64,000 nt of DNA, from positions 82,271-146,270 of the forward strand of contig CAYMUL010000006.1 of assembly GCA_964393605.1 (NCBI GenBank). The letters are read 5' to 3'. The DNA comes from CAYMUL01 sp964393605 (lineage in GTDB: Bacteria > Bacteroidota > Ignavibacteria > Ignavibacteriales > Ignavibacteriaceae). The notes below the pieces were generated by a model. It did not search any database, was not told where the DNA came from, and was given only the letters and a program-made list of their open reading frames with translations. Within the stretch, counting starts at the first letter, position 1; each line of letters opens with the position of its first letter. Shown piece by piece: positions 19,095 to 28,097 of the stretch. The position numbers and the translations under genes were made by a program.

Positions 19095-20015
19095 CTACTT
19101 TTGAGTTCCTAAAAGATAGAGAACAGCCATCCGGACTGCAACTCCGTTTGTTACTTGCTGCAAAATGATTTGATGTTCGCCGTCTGCAACATCGGAAGAC
19201 AATTCAACTCCGCGGTTTATCGGTCCGGGATGAAGAATTACAATTTCCTTTTTATTTTTTTCGAGCCGTTGTTTCGAGATTCCAAAGTATTCTCTGTACT
19301 CGCGAATTGAAGGGAAGTATTCGCGCGCTTTTCTTTCGAGTTGAATGCGAAGAACATTAAGCACATCGCACCATTGAATTGCTTCGTCGATATTGTGAAA
19401 AACTTCTACGCCCAATTCTTTAATGAAAGGGGGAATCATTGTTAAGGGTCCGCAAACCGCAACTTCGGCGCCCATAGTTTTCAATCCGAAAATATTTGAA
19501 AGTGCAACACGAGAGTGAGCAACGTCTCCGACAATACAAATTTTTAATCCACGAATCTTTCCAAATTTTTCTTGAATGGAAAACATATCGAGCAAAGCTT
19601 GCGTCGGATGTTCGTGAGTGCCGTCTCCGGCGTTTATTATTCGCGAAGAAGAAATCTTTGTCAAATATTTAGGAACACCGGCAACTGCGTGGCGGACAAC
19701 AATCAAATCAACTTTCATCGCTTCAATATTTTTGATTGTGTCTTTAAAGCTTTCACCTTTGCTTACGCTGCTTCCCGATACAGAAAAATTAATTGCGTCG
19801 GCGGATAATCTTTTCTCGGCAAGTTCGAAAGAAATTCTTGTCCGCGTAGAGCTTTCGTAAAAAAGATTTACAACAGTTTGCCCTTGAAGTGTCGGAACTT
19901 TTTTAATCGGACGGTCGATAACTTCACGAAAAGTTTTTGCCGTTTCGAGAATTAAGTTGATATCATCTTTCGAAACCTCATGAAGTCCGATGAGATGTTT
20001 TATTTGCAAACTCAT
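19095..20015 (-). CDS. pyrB: Aspartate carbamoyltransferase catalytic subunit (PyrB)
   Basis: This 306-residue enzyme condenses carbamoyl phosphate and aspartate. The carbamoyl-phosphate loop YESSTRTRISFELAEKRL, the HPTQALLDMFS segment and the C-terminal HPGPINRGVE aspartate-binding motif are all present. No PyrI regulatory subunit gene is adjacent, so it is likely an unregulated trimer, as in PyrR-controlled operons. The start overlaps the end of pyrR by 4 bp. Confidence 0.96.
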   Translation of the reverse strand: MSLQIKHLIGLHEVSKDDINLILETAKTFREVIDRPIKKVPTLQGQTVVNLFYESSTRTRISFELAEKRLSADAINFSVSGSSVSKGESFKDTIKNIEAMKVDLIVVRHAVAGVPKYLTKISSSRIINAGDGTHEHPTQALLDMFSIQEKFGKIRGLKICIVGDVAHSRVALSNIFGLKTMGAEVAVCGPLTMIPPFIKELGVEVFHNIDEAIQWCDVLNVLRIQLERKAREYFPSIREYREYFGISKQRLEKNKKEIVILHPGPINRGVELSSDVADGEHQIILQQVTNGVAVRMAVLYLLGTQK

Positions 20016-20560
20016 TTTTCCTCCGAGGATTCAATTAAATAAACCGCATCTTCGCCGTCGAATTCCTGGATCTTCAATTTTATTTCTTCATCAATTGAAG
20101 TTGGAATATTCTTTCCGACGTAATCAGCTTTTATCGGCAATTCGCGATGCCCGCGGTCAATCAACACACAAAGTTGAATTGAGTTCGGTCTTCCGAATTC
20201 GGAAATTGCGCAAAGTGCCGAGCGAACTGTTCTGCCTGTGTAAAGCACATCATCGACAAGGATCAAATCTTTTTCATTTATGTCGAATGTAATATCTGAG
20301 ACGGAAACTTGCGGCTGTTTTAATCGTAACCTAAAATCATCGCGGTATAAAGTTACATCAAGAATGCCGAGTGGAATCGGCGTTCCTTCAATTTCACTTA
20401 ATTTTTGTTGAAGCCGTTTCGCAATAAATTCTCCGCGGGTTCTCATTCCTAACAGCACGATATTTTTCGCGCCTTTATTCTTTTCAAGAATTTCGTGTGA
20501 GATGCGGGTGATGATTCGTTGAAGACCTTCTTCGTCAATTACTTTTGCTTTGATCTTCAA
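20012..20560 (-). CDS. pyrR: PyrR bifunctional regulator / uracil phosphoribosyltransferase
   Basis: With the TTG start at 20560 the protein is 182 residues, the usual PyrR length. The TTG follows AAAGGAG at 7 nt on the minus strand. An upstream in-frame ATG at 20680 would add 40 residues unlike PyrR, so I reject it. The PRPP-binding motif LILVDDVLYTGRTVRSAL is typical of PyrR. In other bacteria PyrR binds pyr mRNA in response to UMP. Here its own ribosome-binding site lies in a hairpin. Confidence 0.93.
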   Translation of the reverse strand: MKIKAKVIDEEGLQRIITRISHEILEKNKGAKNIVLLGMRTRGEFIAKRLQQKLSEIEGTPIPLGILDVTLYRDDFRLRLKQPQVSVSDITFDINEKDLILVDDVLYTGRTVRSALCAISEFGRPNSIQLCVLIDRGHRELPIKADYVGKNIPTSIDEEIKLKIQEFDGEDAVYLIESSEEK

Positions 20561-20567
20561 ATCTGTT

Positions 20568-20584
20568 CTCCTTTCTGAAAGGAG
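20568..20584 (-). promoter_or_regulatory. Hairpin sequestering the pyrR ribosome-binding site
   Basis: On the minus strand CTCCTTT pairs perfectly with AAAGGAG around a 3-nt loop. The 3' arm is the Shine-Dalgarno sequence for the pyrR TTG start. A regulator or pyrimidine-dependent structure change could control translation of the operon. The canonical PyrR-binding loop sequence is not clearly present. Confidence 0.45.
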
Positions 20585-20749
20585 GAAATGTAAGTTTTGT
20601 TTTTTATTCTGTTCATGCTTTCCTTTCCTATTTCGCTGAATAGAATTAAAGGTTAATTCATCTGCAAAATAGTATAACAAAACAAATTTTGGAATATGTT
20701 GATTTGATTATTTTGTATGTGAAAATCTGAAATAAATTTTAAGGAAATC

Positions 20750-21952
20750 ATGAAGAGAGCATTTATCGTTGATGCGGTTCGCACGCCAATAGGAACTTAT
20801 GGCGGAACTTTAAGCGCAGTGAGACCGGATGATCTTGCCGCGCATGTTATTAGCGCGTTGCTCGAGAGAAATTCTTCCCTCGATAAAAATATGATCGATG
20901 ACGTGATTCTCGGCTGCACAAATCAAGCCGGCGAAGATAATCGCAATGTTGCGCGAATCTCATCACTGCTTGCGGGTTTGCCGACTTCAGTTCCCGGCGT
21001 AACCGTGAATCGTTTATGTGCATCGGGAATGCAAGCGGTGATGAATGCCGTAAATGCTATTAAAAGTAGCGATGGCGAAATTTTTATTTCAGGCGGAGTA
21101 GAAAGTATGTCGCGTGCGCCTTTCGTTTTTCCGAAATCCGAAAATGCTTTTGAAAGAAACACACAAATTTATGATTCAACAATCGGCTGGCGTTTCATCA
21201 ACAAAAAATTGAGCGAGAAATATTTTCCTTATTCAATGGGAGAGACCGCAGAAAATGTTGCGGAGAAATGGAAGATTTCGCGCGATGCTCAGGATAAATT
21301 TGCCTTCAATTCTCAAATGAAATACAAATCGGCGAAGGAGAATAAAAAATTTGACGATGAAATTATTCCAATTACAATTTCAAAGCCGAAGCAAAAAGAA
21401 ATTATTTTTTCAGTCGATGAACATCCGCGCACGGAAACAACTTTGGAAAAATTAGCCGCGTTAAAACCGGCATTTAAAAAAGATGGAACTGTAACGGCAG
21501 GAAATTCTTCAGGCATCAATGATGGCGCATCGGCTCTGTTGATAGTATCGGAAGAGATGTTAAAAAAATTCAATTTAAAACCTTTAGCCGAAGTTGTTGC
21601 CGCGTCTGTAGTCGGGGTTGATCCGGCATTTATGGGAATCGGTCCTGTACCTGCAACGGAAAAATTATTGAAGAAAGTCGGGTTAAAGATAGATTCTATT
21701 GATTTAATAGAATTGAACGAAGCATTCGCGGCTCAATCGATTGCATGCGTACAAGATTTGAAATTGAATCACGAAAAAGTAAATGTGAATGGCGGAGCTA
21801 TTGCGCTCGGGCATCCGCTCGGTTGTTCAGGTGCGAGGATATTGACAACACTCGTGCACGAATTGAAGAGAAGTGAAAATGCGAAATATGGTTTGGCGAC
21901 GATGTGCGTTGGTGTCGGGCAGGGCGTAGCGATGTTAATTCAAAAGTGTTGA
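20750..21952 (+). CDS. Thiolase (acetyl-CoA/3-oxoacyl-CoA acyltransferase, PcaF-like)
   Basis: The 400-residue thiolase has the nucleophilic Cys90 in NRLCASGMQAV, the His motif GGAIALGHPLGCSGAR and the second Cys in MCVGVGQG. The N-terminal RTPIGTYGGTLSAVRPDDLAA resembles 3-oxoadipyl-CoA thiolases (PcaF/PaaJ). It could cleave 3-oxopimeloyl-CoA or acetoacetyl-CoA in the aromatic pathway. It opens a plus-strand pair with the NTF2-like gene and diverges from pyrR. It is one of two thiolases in the window. Confidence 0.9.
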   Translation: MKRAFIVDAVRTPIGTYGGTLSAVRPDDLAAHVISALLERNSSLDKNMIDDVILGCTNQAGEDNRNVARISSLLAGLPTSVPGVTVNRLCASGMQAVMNAVNAIKSSDGEIFISGGVESMSRAPFVFPKSENAFERNTQIYDSTIGWRFINKKLSEKYFPYSMGETAENVAEKWKISRDAQDKFAFNSQMKYKSAKENKKFDDEIIPITISKPKQKEIIFSVDEHPRTETTLEKLAALKPAFKKDGTVTAGNSSGINDGASALLIVSEEMLKKFNLKPLAEVVAASVVGVDPAFMGIGPVPATEKLLKKVGLKIDSIDLIELNEAFAAQSIACVQDLKLNHEKVNVNGGAIALGHPLGCSGARILTTLVHELKRSENAKYGLATMCVGVGQGVAMLIQKC

Positions 21953-21974
21953 CGTGGAGCTTAAGTCGTTTTAG

Positions 21975-22346
21975 ATGTCGAACGGGAGTATCATTCTCAA
22001 ATTTATCGACTCGATTAACCGGCACGACTGCGCAAGAATTGCATCACTAATTTCTGAAGATCATGAGTTCATTGATGCGAAAAATCAAATTTTGTCGGGA
22101 AAGAAATTAGTTGTTCTCTCATGGAAGAAATTTTTCGAGATGTTTCCCGATTATAAAATTGTAGTTACAGAATTGAGAGAATTGGTTTCAACGGTGGAAG
22201 TATTCGGCATGGCAACAGGAACATTCAACGGAACCGGCAAACGTTTTATTCTTTTCGCCGAATGGAAAGCAGTTCTCAAAAAAAATAAAATTAAAATTTG
22301 GCAGGTAAATTGTGATTCAACTTTAATTGAAGAAACAATGCGGTGA
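21975..22346 (+). CDS. SnoaL/NTF2-like small protein
   Basis: The 123-residue protein has the SnoaL-like cone fold signature of the polyketide cyclase/ketosteroid isomerase group, with a helical start (ILKFIDSINRHDCARIASLI), HEFIDAKNQI and a beta-rich second half ending IKIWQVNCDSTLIEE. No catalytic residues can be assigned. It follows the thiolase by 22 bp on the same strand and may share its transcript. Confidence 0.65.
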   Translation: MSNGSIILKFIDSINRHDCARIASLISEDHEFIDAKNQILSGKKLVVLSWKKFFEMFPDYKIVVTELRELVSTVEVFGMATGTFNGTGKRFILFAEWKAVLKKNKIKIWQVNCDSTLIEETMR

Positions 22347-22354
22347 AGATGTTT

Positions 22355-23086
22355 TTAAAAAATCGTACTTCCTATGCTTCGTCCACCATCGACGTGTAAG
22401 ATTTGTCCTGTGATAAAATTACTCTGCTCGGAAAGTAGGAATGAGACTGCATTTGCAATGTCTTCCGGTTTGCCCATTTTGCGAGTCGGTTGAGCTTCGA
22501 TTAATTGTTCTAAAACTTTCGGTTCAAGTTTTTGAGTGAGCGGCGTGTCAATCAATCCGGGAGCGACTGCATTCACGTTCACATTATATTTGCCGAGTTC
22601 AAGCGCAAGCACGCGCGTTAGTCCAACTATCCCCGCTTTTGACGCAGTGTAATTAGATTGCCCGCGATTATTTCCGAGCCAAGCTCGCGAAGAAATATTT
22701 ACAATCTTTCCGAAGTTTTGTTCGCGCATTAGTTTTGCGGCTTCGCGACACATTAGCCACGTGCCTTTCAAATTAATATCAATAACTTTTTCAAAATCAT
22801 CGAGCGGCATTTTCCATATCATATTATCACGAATGACGCCGGCATTATTCACAACCGCATCAATAGAGTTCCATTTTTCTTTGACGAATGTAAAAAGTTT
22901 TTCAACTTCACTTTCATTGCTTATGTCACACTTGAAGAATTTAAAGCACTCTTCATCATTGTCGATAAATTGGGCGGAGGAAATATCCGCAACAACAGAA
23001 AAATATCCGTCGGTTTTTAATCTTTCAATAATTGCTTTTCCGATGCCTTGCGAAGCGCCGGAAACGATGGCGATTTTTTTATTCAT
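22355..23086 (-). CDS. Short-chain dehydrogenase/reductase (FabG-like)
   Basis: The 243-residue protein is a classical SDR with TGxxxGxG-type loop SGASQGIGKAI, the NNAGVIRDN motif, catalytic Ser/Tyr/Lys in NISSRAWLGNNRGQSNYTASKAG, and APGLIDTPLT. The IRDNMIWKM segment is like 3-oxoacyl-ACP or 3-hydroxyacyl-CoA reductases. It diverges from the benzoyl-CoA reductase operon and may act on a hydroxyacyl-CoA intermediate, but the substrate cannot be read from sequence. Confidence 0.88.
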   Translation of the reverse strand: MNKKIAIVSGASQGIGKAIIERLKTDGYFSVVADISSAQFIDNDEECFKFFKCDISNESEVEKLFTFVKEKWNSIDAVVNNAGVIRDNMIWKMPLDDFEKVIDINLKGTWLMCREAAKLMREQNFGKIVNISSRAWLGNNRGQSNYTASKAGIVGLTRVLALELGKYNVNVNAVAPGLIDTPLTQKLEPKVLEQLIEAQPTRKMGKPEDIANAVSFLLSEQSNFITGQILHVDGGRSIGSTIF

Positions 23087-23173
23087 GAATTGTCCGATAA
23101 TAATTTTTATTCATTGCAAAATTAGAAGAAGAATTTTCTACAAAAAATTTTTTGTTCGGCAAATTTATCGTAT

Positions 23174-23202
23174 TTGTTAATCAGAGCAAATTGTCTTATA
23201 AT
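23174..23202 (+). promoter_or_regulatory. Candidate promoter of the bcr operon
   Basis: TTGTTA at 23174-23179, exactly 17 bp and TATAAT at 23197-23202 lie 84 bp before the bcrC start. The match is good but the region is AT-rich, and the fit is to the generic sigma70 consensus rather than the TAnnTTTG form used elsewhere in the window. Confidence 0.4.
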
Positions 23203-23286
23203 TTCATCGTCAAACTTTAGTTTTTCTACTCGAAACAGAGCAACTAATCAAGTAAATTCGAAATCAAATCACCTCAAAAAATTTAG

Positions 23287-24468
23287 ATGACCAAATTTAA
23301 AGACACACTCGAAATTTGTAGACAACTCGCCTTCGATCTTCACTATACTCACGCAAAAAAATGGGTGAAGGAAAAAGAGGGAAGAGCGTTAGTGGGTTTT
23401 ATGCCTGTTTATTTTCCCCGCGAAATTGCACACGCAGTTGATGCTCTCGCGGTTGGAATTTATGGCGTCGGCGATCGCAAGCAAGTTGTGAAAGGTGATG
23501 CATATTATCAATCATACATTTGCCGAATTCCGCGCGGGATTGTAGAGCTTGCTCTCGACGGCTACTTCAATGAGTTTGACGGGTTTGTCTTTCCTTCCAT
23601 TTGCGATGTGATAAGAAATCTTTCCGGAATGTTTCAACTTTTAAAAGCCGGAAAGTTCACTCATTATCTCGATTATCCACAAAATTTTTTGAATCACATC
23701 GGCGGAAAATTCTACCAAAAAAATCTTGAAGAATTTATTCACGCGGTAACGAAAATCAACCATGCAAAACTTACAACAGAAAAACTAAATCACTCAATTT
23801 CTCTTTTCAACAAAAACAGAAAAATGTTGAACGAGATTTACGACATACGCACAGAATTTCCGTGGCGTTTATCTGCGGAAGATTTGTACTACATTGTGCG
23901 CGCGGGCCAAACGATTCCAATCGAAGAACACAACGAAATGCTCGGTGTAATTCTTGAGGCAATGCGCGAAGAAATCGGTGAGCCGATGGACAAAATAAAA
24001 GTTGTTGTGTCGGGTTCTTTCTGCGAACAACCGCCGGTGGGACTGATTAAAACTATCGAGAATGCAGGTTGTTACATTATTGATGATGATTTCATAATCG
24101 GTGCGCGCTGGATTATCGGCGATATAAATGATTCAACGGATAATCCGCTTTCCGAAATTGCAAATGCATTTATACATCAAAGCACTTTTGCATCTTCGGT
24201 TTATGACGTCGGAAATCCTAAAGAAAAAAGATTGTTGCAACTTGTTGAAGAGAGAAAAGTTGACGGAGTAATTTTTGCGGCACCAAGTTTTTGCGATCCC
24301 GCTTTACTCGATGCACCGATATTTCAACAGGCATGCGATAAAGCAGGAGTGCGTTACGTTAGTTTTCAATACAGCGAAAACACAGGGCAATTCAAAAATA
24401 TTAAAGAACAAGTTGGCGCTTTTTCTGACTCAATTAAACTTTGGGGCGATGATGTCGAAGTTGTTTAA
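23287..24468 (+). CDS. bcrC: Benzoyl-CoA reductase subunit C (BcrC-like, HgdB family)
   Basis: The 393-residue protein belongs to the 2-hydroxyglutaryl-CoA dehydratase D-component family that supplies the two [4Fe-4S]-binding core subunits of ATP-dependent benzoyl-CoA reductases. Cysteines in SYICRIPRG, FPSICDVIRN, SGSFCEQPP, APSFCDPALL and FQQACDKAG sit at positions expected for cluster and substrate binding. The length and the position as the first gene of a C-B-A-D set match the Thauera-type bcrCBAD order. With BcrB it forms the module that reduces benzoyl-CoA to cyclohexa-1,5-diene-1-carbonyl-CoA. Confidence 0.88.
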   Translation: MTKFKDTLEICRQLAFDLHYTHAKKWVKEKEGRALVGFMPVYFPREIAHAVDALAVGIYGVGDRKQVVKGDAYYQSYICRIPRGIVELALDGYFNEFDGFVFPSICDVIRNLSGMFQLLKAGKFTHYLDYPQNFLNHIGGKFYQKNLEEFIHAVTKINHAKLTTEKLNHSISLFNKNRKMLNEIYDIRTEFPWRLSAEDLYYIVRAGQTIPIEEHNEMLGVILEAMREEIGEPMDKIKVVVSGSFCEQPPVGLIKTIENAGCYIIDDDFIIGARWIIGDINDSTDNPLSEIANAFIHQSTFASSVYDVGNPKEKRLLQLVEERKVDGVIFAAPSFCDPALLDAPIFQQACDKAGVRYVSFQYSENTGQFKNIKEQVGAFSDSIKLWGDDVEVV

Positions 24469-24483
24469 CAATGGAAAGAAATT

Positions 24484-25785
24484 ATGACTCGCACAGATAA
24501 AAAAACTGAAGTAGCAAAAGAAAAAAGTATGATTCTTCAAAAGGAGATGATTGCAAATCTCTTTAAAGAATTAAGCACAGCAGAAGAAACCGGAAAAAAA
24601 GTTGTTTATACTTTTGTACCCGGTAACCTGTCGGAGCTAATACTCGCATTCGATATGCTTCCCGTCTATCCCGAAATAAATGCGCTTCAATCGGGAATGA
24701 GAAAGCAATCGGGCAATTACATTCGCGAAGCCGAAAAGTGGGGACACTCCGAAGACGTTTGCACTTATGTAAAATGTGATGTCGGAATGATGCTCTCAGG
24801 AAATATCGGACCGACGGGTGAAAAAATTCCTAAACCGGATTTGCTACTTTTAAGTTACACGGGCTGTTTCACTTTCATGAAGTGGTTCGAAAATCTTGAA
24901 GACCTTTATCCCGGCGTTCCCGTTGCGATGCTGCACACACCGTACCAAGCCGGCGGAGAAATTACCGAAGAGATGACGCAATACATGGTGAAACAACTGC
25001 GCGAAGAAGTCATTCCCAAAATGGAAATGGTTTCGGGAAAAAAATTTGATGAAGCGAAGTTGAAAAAAATTCTCGGCTACGCGGCAGAGACGGAAGATTT
25101 AATTGTAAAGATTTTTGATACGCCGAAGAATACTCCTTCTCCAATCGACGCATATTTTGCGGGTGTATATTACATCGGACCAATAAACATCGGCTTCCGC
25201 GGCACGCCCGAAGCAGTTGAATATTATCAGGAACTTTATAAAGAAATTTTGTGGCGAATGGAAAACGGCTTGGGACCAATCACTCCTGAAGGAGAAATTA
25301 AGGAAGAGAGATATCGACTTGTTGTTGAAGGTCCGCCGAATTGGACTTCGTTCCGTGAGTTTTGGAAATTGTTTTATGACATGGGCGCGGTAATTGTTGC
25401 TTCCTCTTACACTAAAGTCGGCGGAGTTCATGATTACGGTTTCCGTCACGATCCAAACCGACCACTTGAATCGCTCGCCGAATATTGCATGAATTGTTAC
25501 ACGAACTTAAATCTTCCGCAGCGAGTTGATCTGCTTGAGAAATGTATTAAAGAATATCACGCCGACGGCTATTTGACGAACTCGATTAAAAGTTGTAATT
25601 CTTTTTCTGCGGGGCAATTGTTGATGATGCGCACTCTTGAAGAACGGCTCGAAATTCCGGTTGGATTTATCGAATCGGATCTCGTTGACCCGCGATATTT
25701 TTCTTATGCGAATATCAAAAACAGATTGGAATCATTCTTTCAAATGCTTGAGCAAAGAAAAATGTTTGCTCATCAAGGAGTTTGA
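24484..25785 (+). CDS. bcrB: Benzoyl-CoA reductase subunit B (BcrB-like)
   Basis: The 433-residue HgdB-family protein is the second core subunit of a class I benzoyl-CoA reductase. Diagnostic stretches are CTYVKCDVGMML, LLLSYTGCFTFMKWFE, YCMNCYTNLNLPQR, SIKSCNSFSAGQ and a closing IESDLVDPRYFSYANIKNRL. It lies 15 bp after bcrC. The bcrA ribosome-binding site AAGGAG overlaps its last codons, which indicates translational coupling. Confidence 0.9.
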   Translation: MTRTDKKTEVAKEKSMILQKEMIANLFKELSTAEETGKKVVYTFVPGNLSELILAFDMLPVYPEINALQSGMRKQSGNYIREAEKWGHSEDVCTYVKCDVGMMLSGNIGPTGEKIPKPDLLLLSYTGCFTFMKWFENLEDLYPGVPVAMLHTPYQAGGEITEEMTQYMVKQLREEVIPKMEMVSGKKFDEAKLKKILGYAAETEDLIVKIFDTPKNTPSPIDAYFAGVYYIGPINIGFRGTPEAVEYYQELYKEILWRMENGLGPITPEGEIKEERYRLVVEGPPNWTSFREFWKLFYDMGAVIVASSYTKVGGVHDYGFRHDPNRPLESLAEYCMNCYTNLNLPQRVDLLEKCIKEYHADGYLTNSIKSCNSFSAGQLLMMRTLEERLEIPVGFIESDLVDPRYFSYANIKNRLESFFQMLEQRKMFAHQGV

Positions 25786-25787
25786 AG

Positions 25788-27215
25788 ATGAGTAAATATT
25801 TTCTCGGCGTTGATCTCGGTTCAACTACTTCTAAAGCTGTTATTATTGATGATCAAGATGAAATTATCGGGCGGGGAATTACCAACACACGCGCGAATTA
25901 TAAAGTTGCGGCTGATATTGCGAGAATTGAAGCCACATTCGATGCACGCTTCAATCTTCTTAAAAAAAGATTGGGAGATGAAATTAATGTTAAGCCCGAA
26001 AACAGAATTTACATTGACGATTTGCGCTCGGTTTTTCAATATCTGCAATTCAAAAAACGGCTCGATATTCTTTACGTTCAATTAAAGAAAACTATCGACA
26101 CAGCTTTTCCCGAAAAAGAAAAATCTAAACTTCACTATTATATCGATGAAATTATTTCAACGATTCAACCTTTAATAAAGAATGATTACCTGCACGGAAA
26201 TCTCGGCTCAAAAAATCAATTCTTCCGCGATGTGATTGGCGAGAAGTATAACGAGCAAGTTGAAAAATTCGATAAAGATCTTTTTGAACCGATGATGCTT
26301 ATTTTCGATAAGAGCATTACGCCAGTTGAAAATGAAATGGTTGATTACGATTTCGTCGAACTGATTCATGAAGCTATAAAACTTCTCGACGAAAAATATA
26401 GCGAGATTGCAAATTCGATTACTCAAGAAGTCGAAAATAATTTTGACACCGAGCTAAAATTACTCGCCGGAAATTATAAAATGGTTTCCGCTTCGTTGAA
26501 AGAACACATCGAACAAATTGCTAATCTTGAAATACAAATTTCTAATATGGTTGGCACAGGATACGGACGCGCGCTTCTTCCTTTCCCCGAAGATTGCATT
26601 CGTTCCGAAATTTTGTGTCATGCTTTTGGTGCCCATGCAATTTTTCCCAACACTCGTACCGTGCTTGATATTGGCGGGCAGGATACGAAAGCAATACAAG
26701 TTGATAGTTATGGGTTGGTAACAAGTTTTCACATGAACGATAGATGCGCGGCAGGTTGCGGTAGATATTTGGGCTACATCGCCGATGAATTCGGATTGAC
26801 TTTGAATGAACTCGGTCCTCTCGCGTTGGAATCAAAAAAAGAAGTTAGCATCTGCTCGACTTGCACAGTCTTTGCCGGCGCGGAAGTGCGCGAACTGTTA
26901 AATATCGGTGAGCAAAGAGAAGATATTCTCGGCGGATTGCACAAAGCAATTATTTTGCGTGCGATGTCATTAATCGCTCGTTCGGGTGGAATAAGAAATG
27001 AATTTACTTTTACAGGCGGCGTTGCCCGTAACCAAGCAGTGCTAAAATATTTGAAAGAAATGGTGTACGAGAGTTACGGAAATGATATCGTGATAAATAT
27101 TCATACAGATTCTATATTTATGGGAGCGCTTGGCGGTGCGATGTTTGCGCGGCGAAATGTAAAAGCAGATTTGCCTTCAAAGAAAAATAAAGTTGTAGAG
27201 AAAATGGATGAGTGA
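25788..27215 (+). CDS. bcrA: Benzoyl-CoA reductase ATPase subunit A (BcrA-like)
   Basis: The 475-residue ASKHA-fold ATPase has phosphate-1 loop LGVDLGSTTSKAV, the central VLDIGGQDTKAIQ, the cluster-coordinating NDRCAAGCGRYLG and SICSTCTVFAGAEV, and FTFTGGVARNQAV. Relative to BcrD it has a helical insertion of about 170 residues after the first motif, as in Thauera-type BcrA. It couples ATP hydrolysis to low-potential electron transfer. I use the ATG at 25788, preceded by AAGGAG. A TTG at 25782 is also in frame but less likely. Confidence 0.9.
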   Translation: MSKYFLGVDLGSTTSKAVIIDDQDEIIGRGITNTRANYKVAADIARIEATFDARFNLLKKRLGDEINVKPENRIYIDDLRSVFQYLQFKKRLDILYVQLKKTIDTAFPEKEKSKLHYYIDEIISTIQPLIKNDYLHGNLGSKNQFFRDVIGEKYNEQVEKFDKDLFEPMMLIFDKSITPVENEMVDYDFVELIHEAIKLLDEKYSEIANSITQEVENNFDTELKLLAGNYKMVSASLKEHIEQIANLEIQISNMVGTGYGRALLPFPEDCIRSEILCHAFGAHAIFPNTRTVLDIGGQDTKAIQVDSYGLVTSFHMNDRCAAGCGRYLGYIADEFGLTLNELGPLALESKKEVSICSTCTVFAGAEVRELLNIGEQREDILGGLHKAIILRAMSLIARSGGIRNEFTFTGGVARNQAVLKYLKEMVYESYGNDIVINIHTDSIFMGALGGAMFARRNVKADLPSKKNKVVEKMDE

Positions 27216-28050
27216 AAAAATTTATACAATCGGAATTGATGTCGGCGGTAGTTACATCAAAGCTGTGCTTGCAGATTACAAACGCGATTCGGTTATCGTC
27301 GATAAAAAATCGGAGAAGATTAGAAAGCGCGATCCCGCTGTGATTTCGGAAGAGTTGATGAATTATCTTCTCGATAAAAATAATTTATCTCATAAAGATG
27401 TTGTTTATGTTGCATCGACCGGCGAAGGGGAAATGGTTCATAAAAAAACGGGACATTTTTACAGCATGACTACTCACGCTCGCGGCGGTGTACATTTTCA
27501 TCAAGGCGCAAAAACCGTTGTCGATCTCGGTGCGCTTTTTGTCCGCGCTATTAAGATTGATGACAAAGGAAAAGTACTCGACTACAAAATGACCGGACAA
27601 TGCGCATCGGGCTCCGGGCAGTTCATCGAAAACATCTCGCGCTATCTCGGGCTCGCAGTTGAGGAAGTCGGCGATATTTCTTTGCAATCAACAGTGCCGG
27701 AATTACCCTCCGGAATTTGCGCGGTGCTTGCGGAGACAGATGTTATTAACATGGTGTCGCGCGGAATTTCTACTCCGAATATCATTAAAGGAATTCATCT
27801 TTCAATTGCAAATAGAGTTGTGCGATTGCTTGCATCGCTGAAAGCAGAATCGCCAATCGTTTTAACCGGCGGAATGGCAATGAATAAAGGTATGGTGCAA
27901 GCGATTGAAGAATCATCGGTTGAAAGTAAATATAAGTTTCAGTTTGTAACACATCCCGATGCGGTATTTTCGGGTGCAATCGGTGCGGCTCTTTGGGGCG
28001 GCTTCCGATTCTTAAAACTCAAACAGAAAAAAATGCAGGTTGTAGTTTGA
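27208..28050 (+). CDS. bcrD: Benzoyl-CoA reductase ATPase subunit D (BcrD/BadG-like)
   Basis: The 280-residue ATPase of the BadF/BadG/BcrA/BcrD family has the motifs IGIDVGGSYIKAVLAD, VVDLGALFVRAIKID, TGQCASGSGQFIE with the cluster Cys, LPSGICAVLAETDV with the second Cys, and IVLTGGMAMNKGM. It pairs with BcrA as the activating ATPase heterodimer carrying one shared [4Fe-4S] cluster. Its ATG overlaps the end of bcrA by 8 bp. No ferredoxin gene follows, unlike several described bcr clusters. Confidence 0.92.
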   Translation: MSEKIYTIGIDVGGSYIKAVLADYKRDSVIVDKKSEKIRKRDPAVISEELMNYLLDKNNLSHKDVVYVASTGEGEMVHKKTGHFYSMTTHARGGVHFHQGAKTVVDLGALFVRAIKIDDKGKVLDYKMTGQCASGSGQFIENISRYLGLAVEEVGDISLQSTVPELPSGICAVLAETDVINMVSRGISTPNIIKGIHLSIANRVVRLLASLKAESPIVLTGGMAMNKGMVQAIEESSVESKYKFQFVTHPDAVFSGAIGAALWGGFRFLKLKQKKMQVVV

Positions 28051-28097
28051 GCGAATTGAATTTTTTTTCTCTCCACTTAATCTGAGAAATTGCATAA

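Noticed and set aside
20561..20680. Longer PyrR start at ATG 20680
   Set aside because: The extra 40 residues are unlike PyrR, and a TTG with a strong ribosome-binding site gives the standard length.
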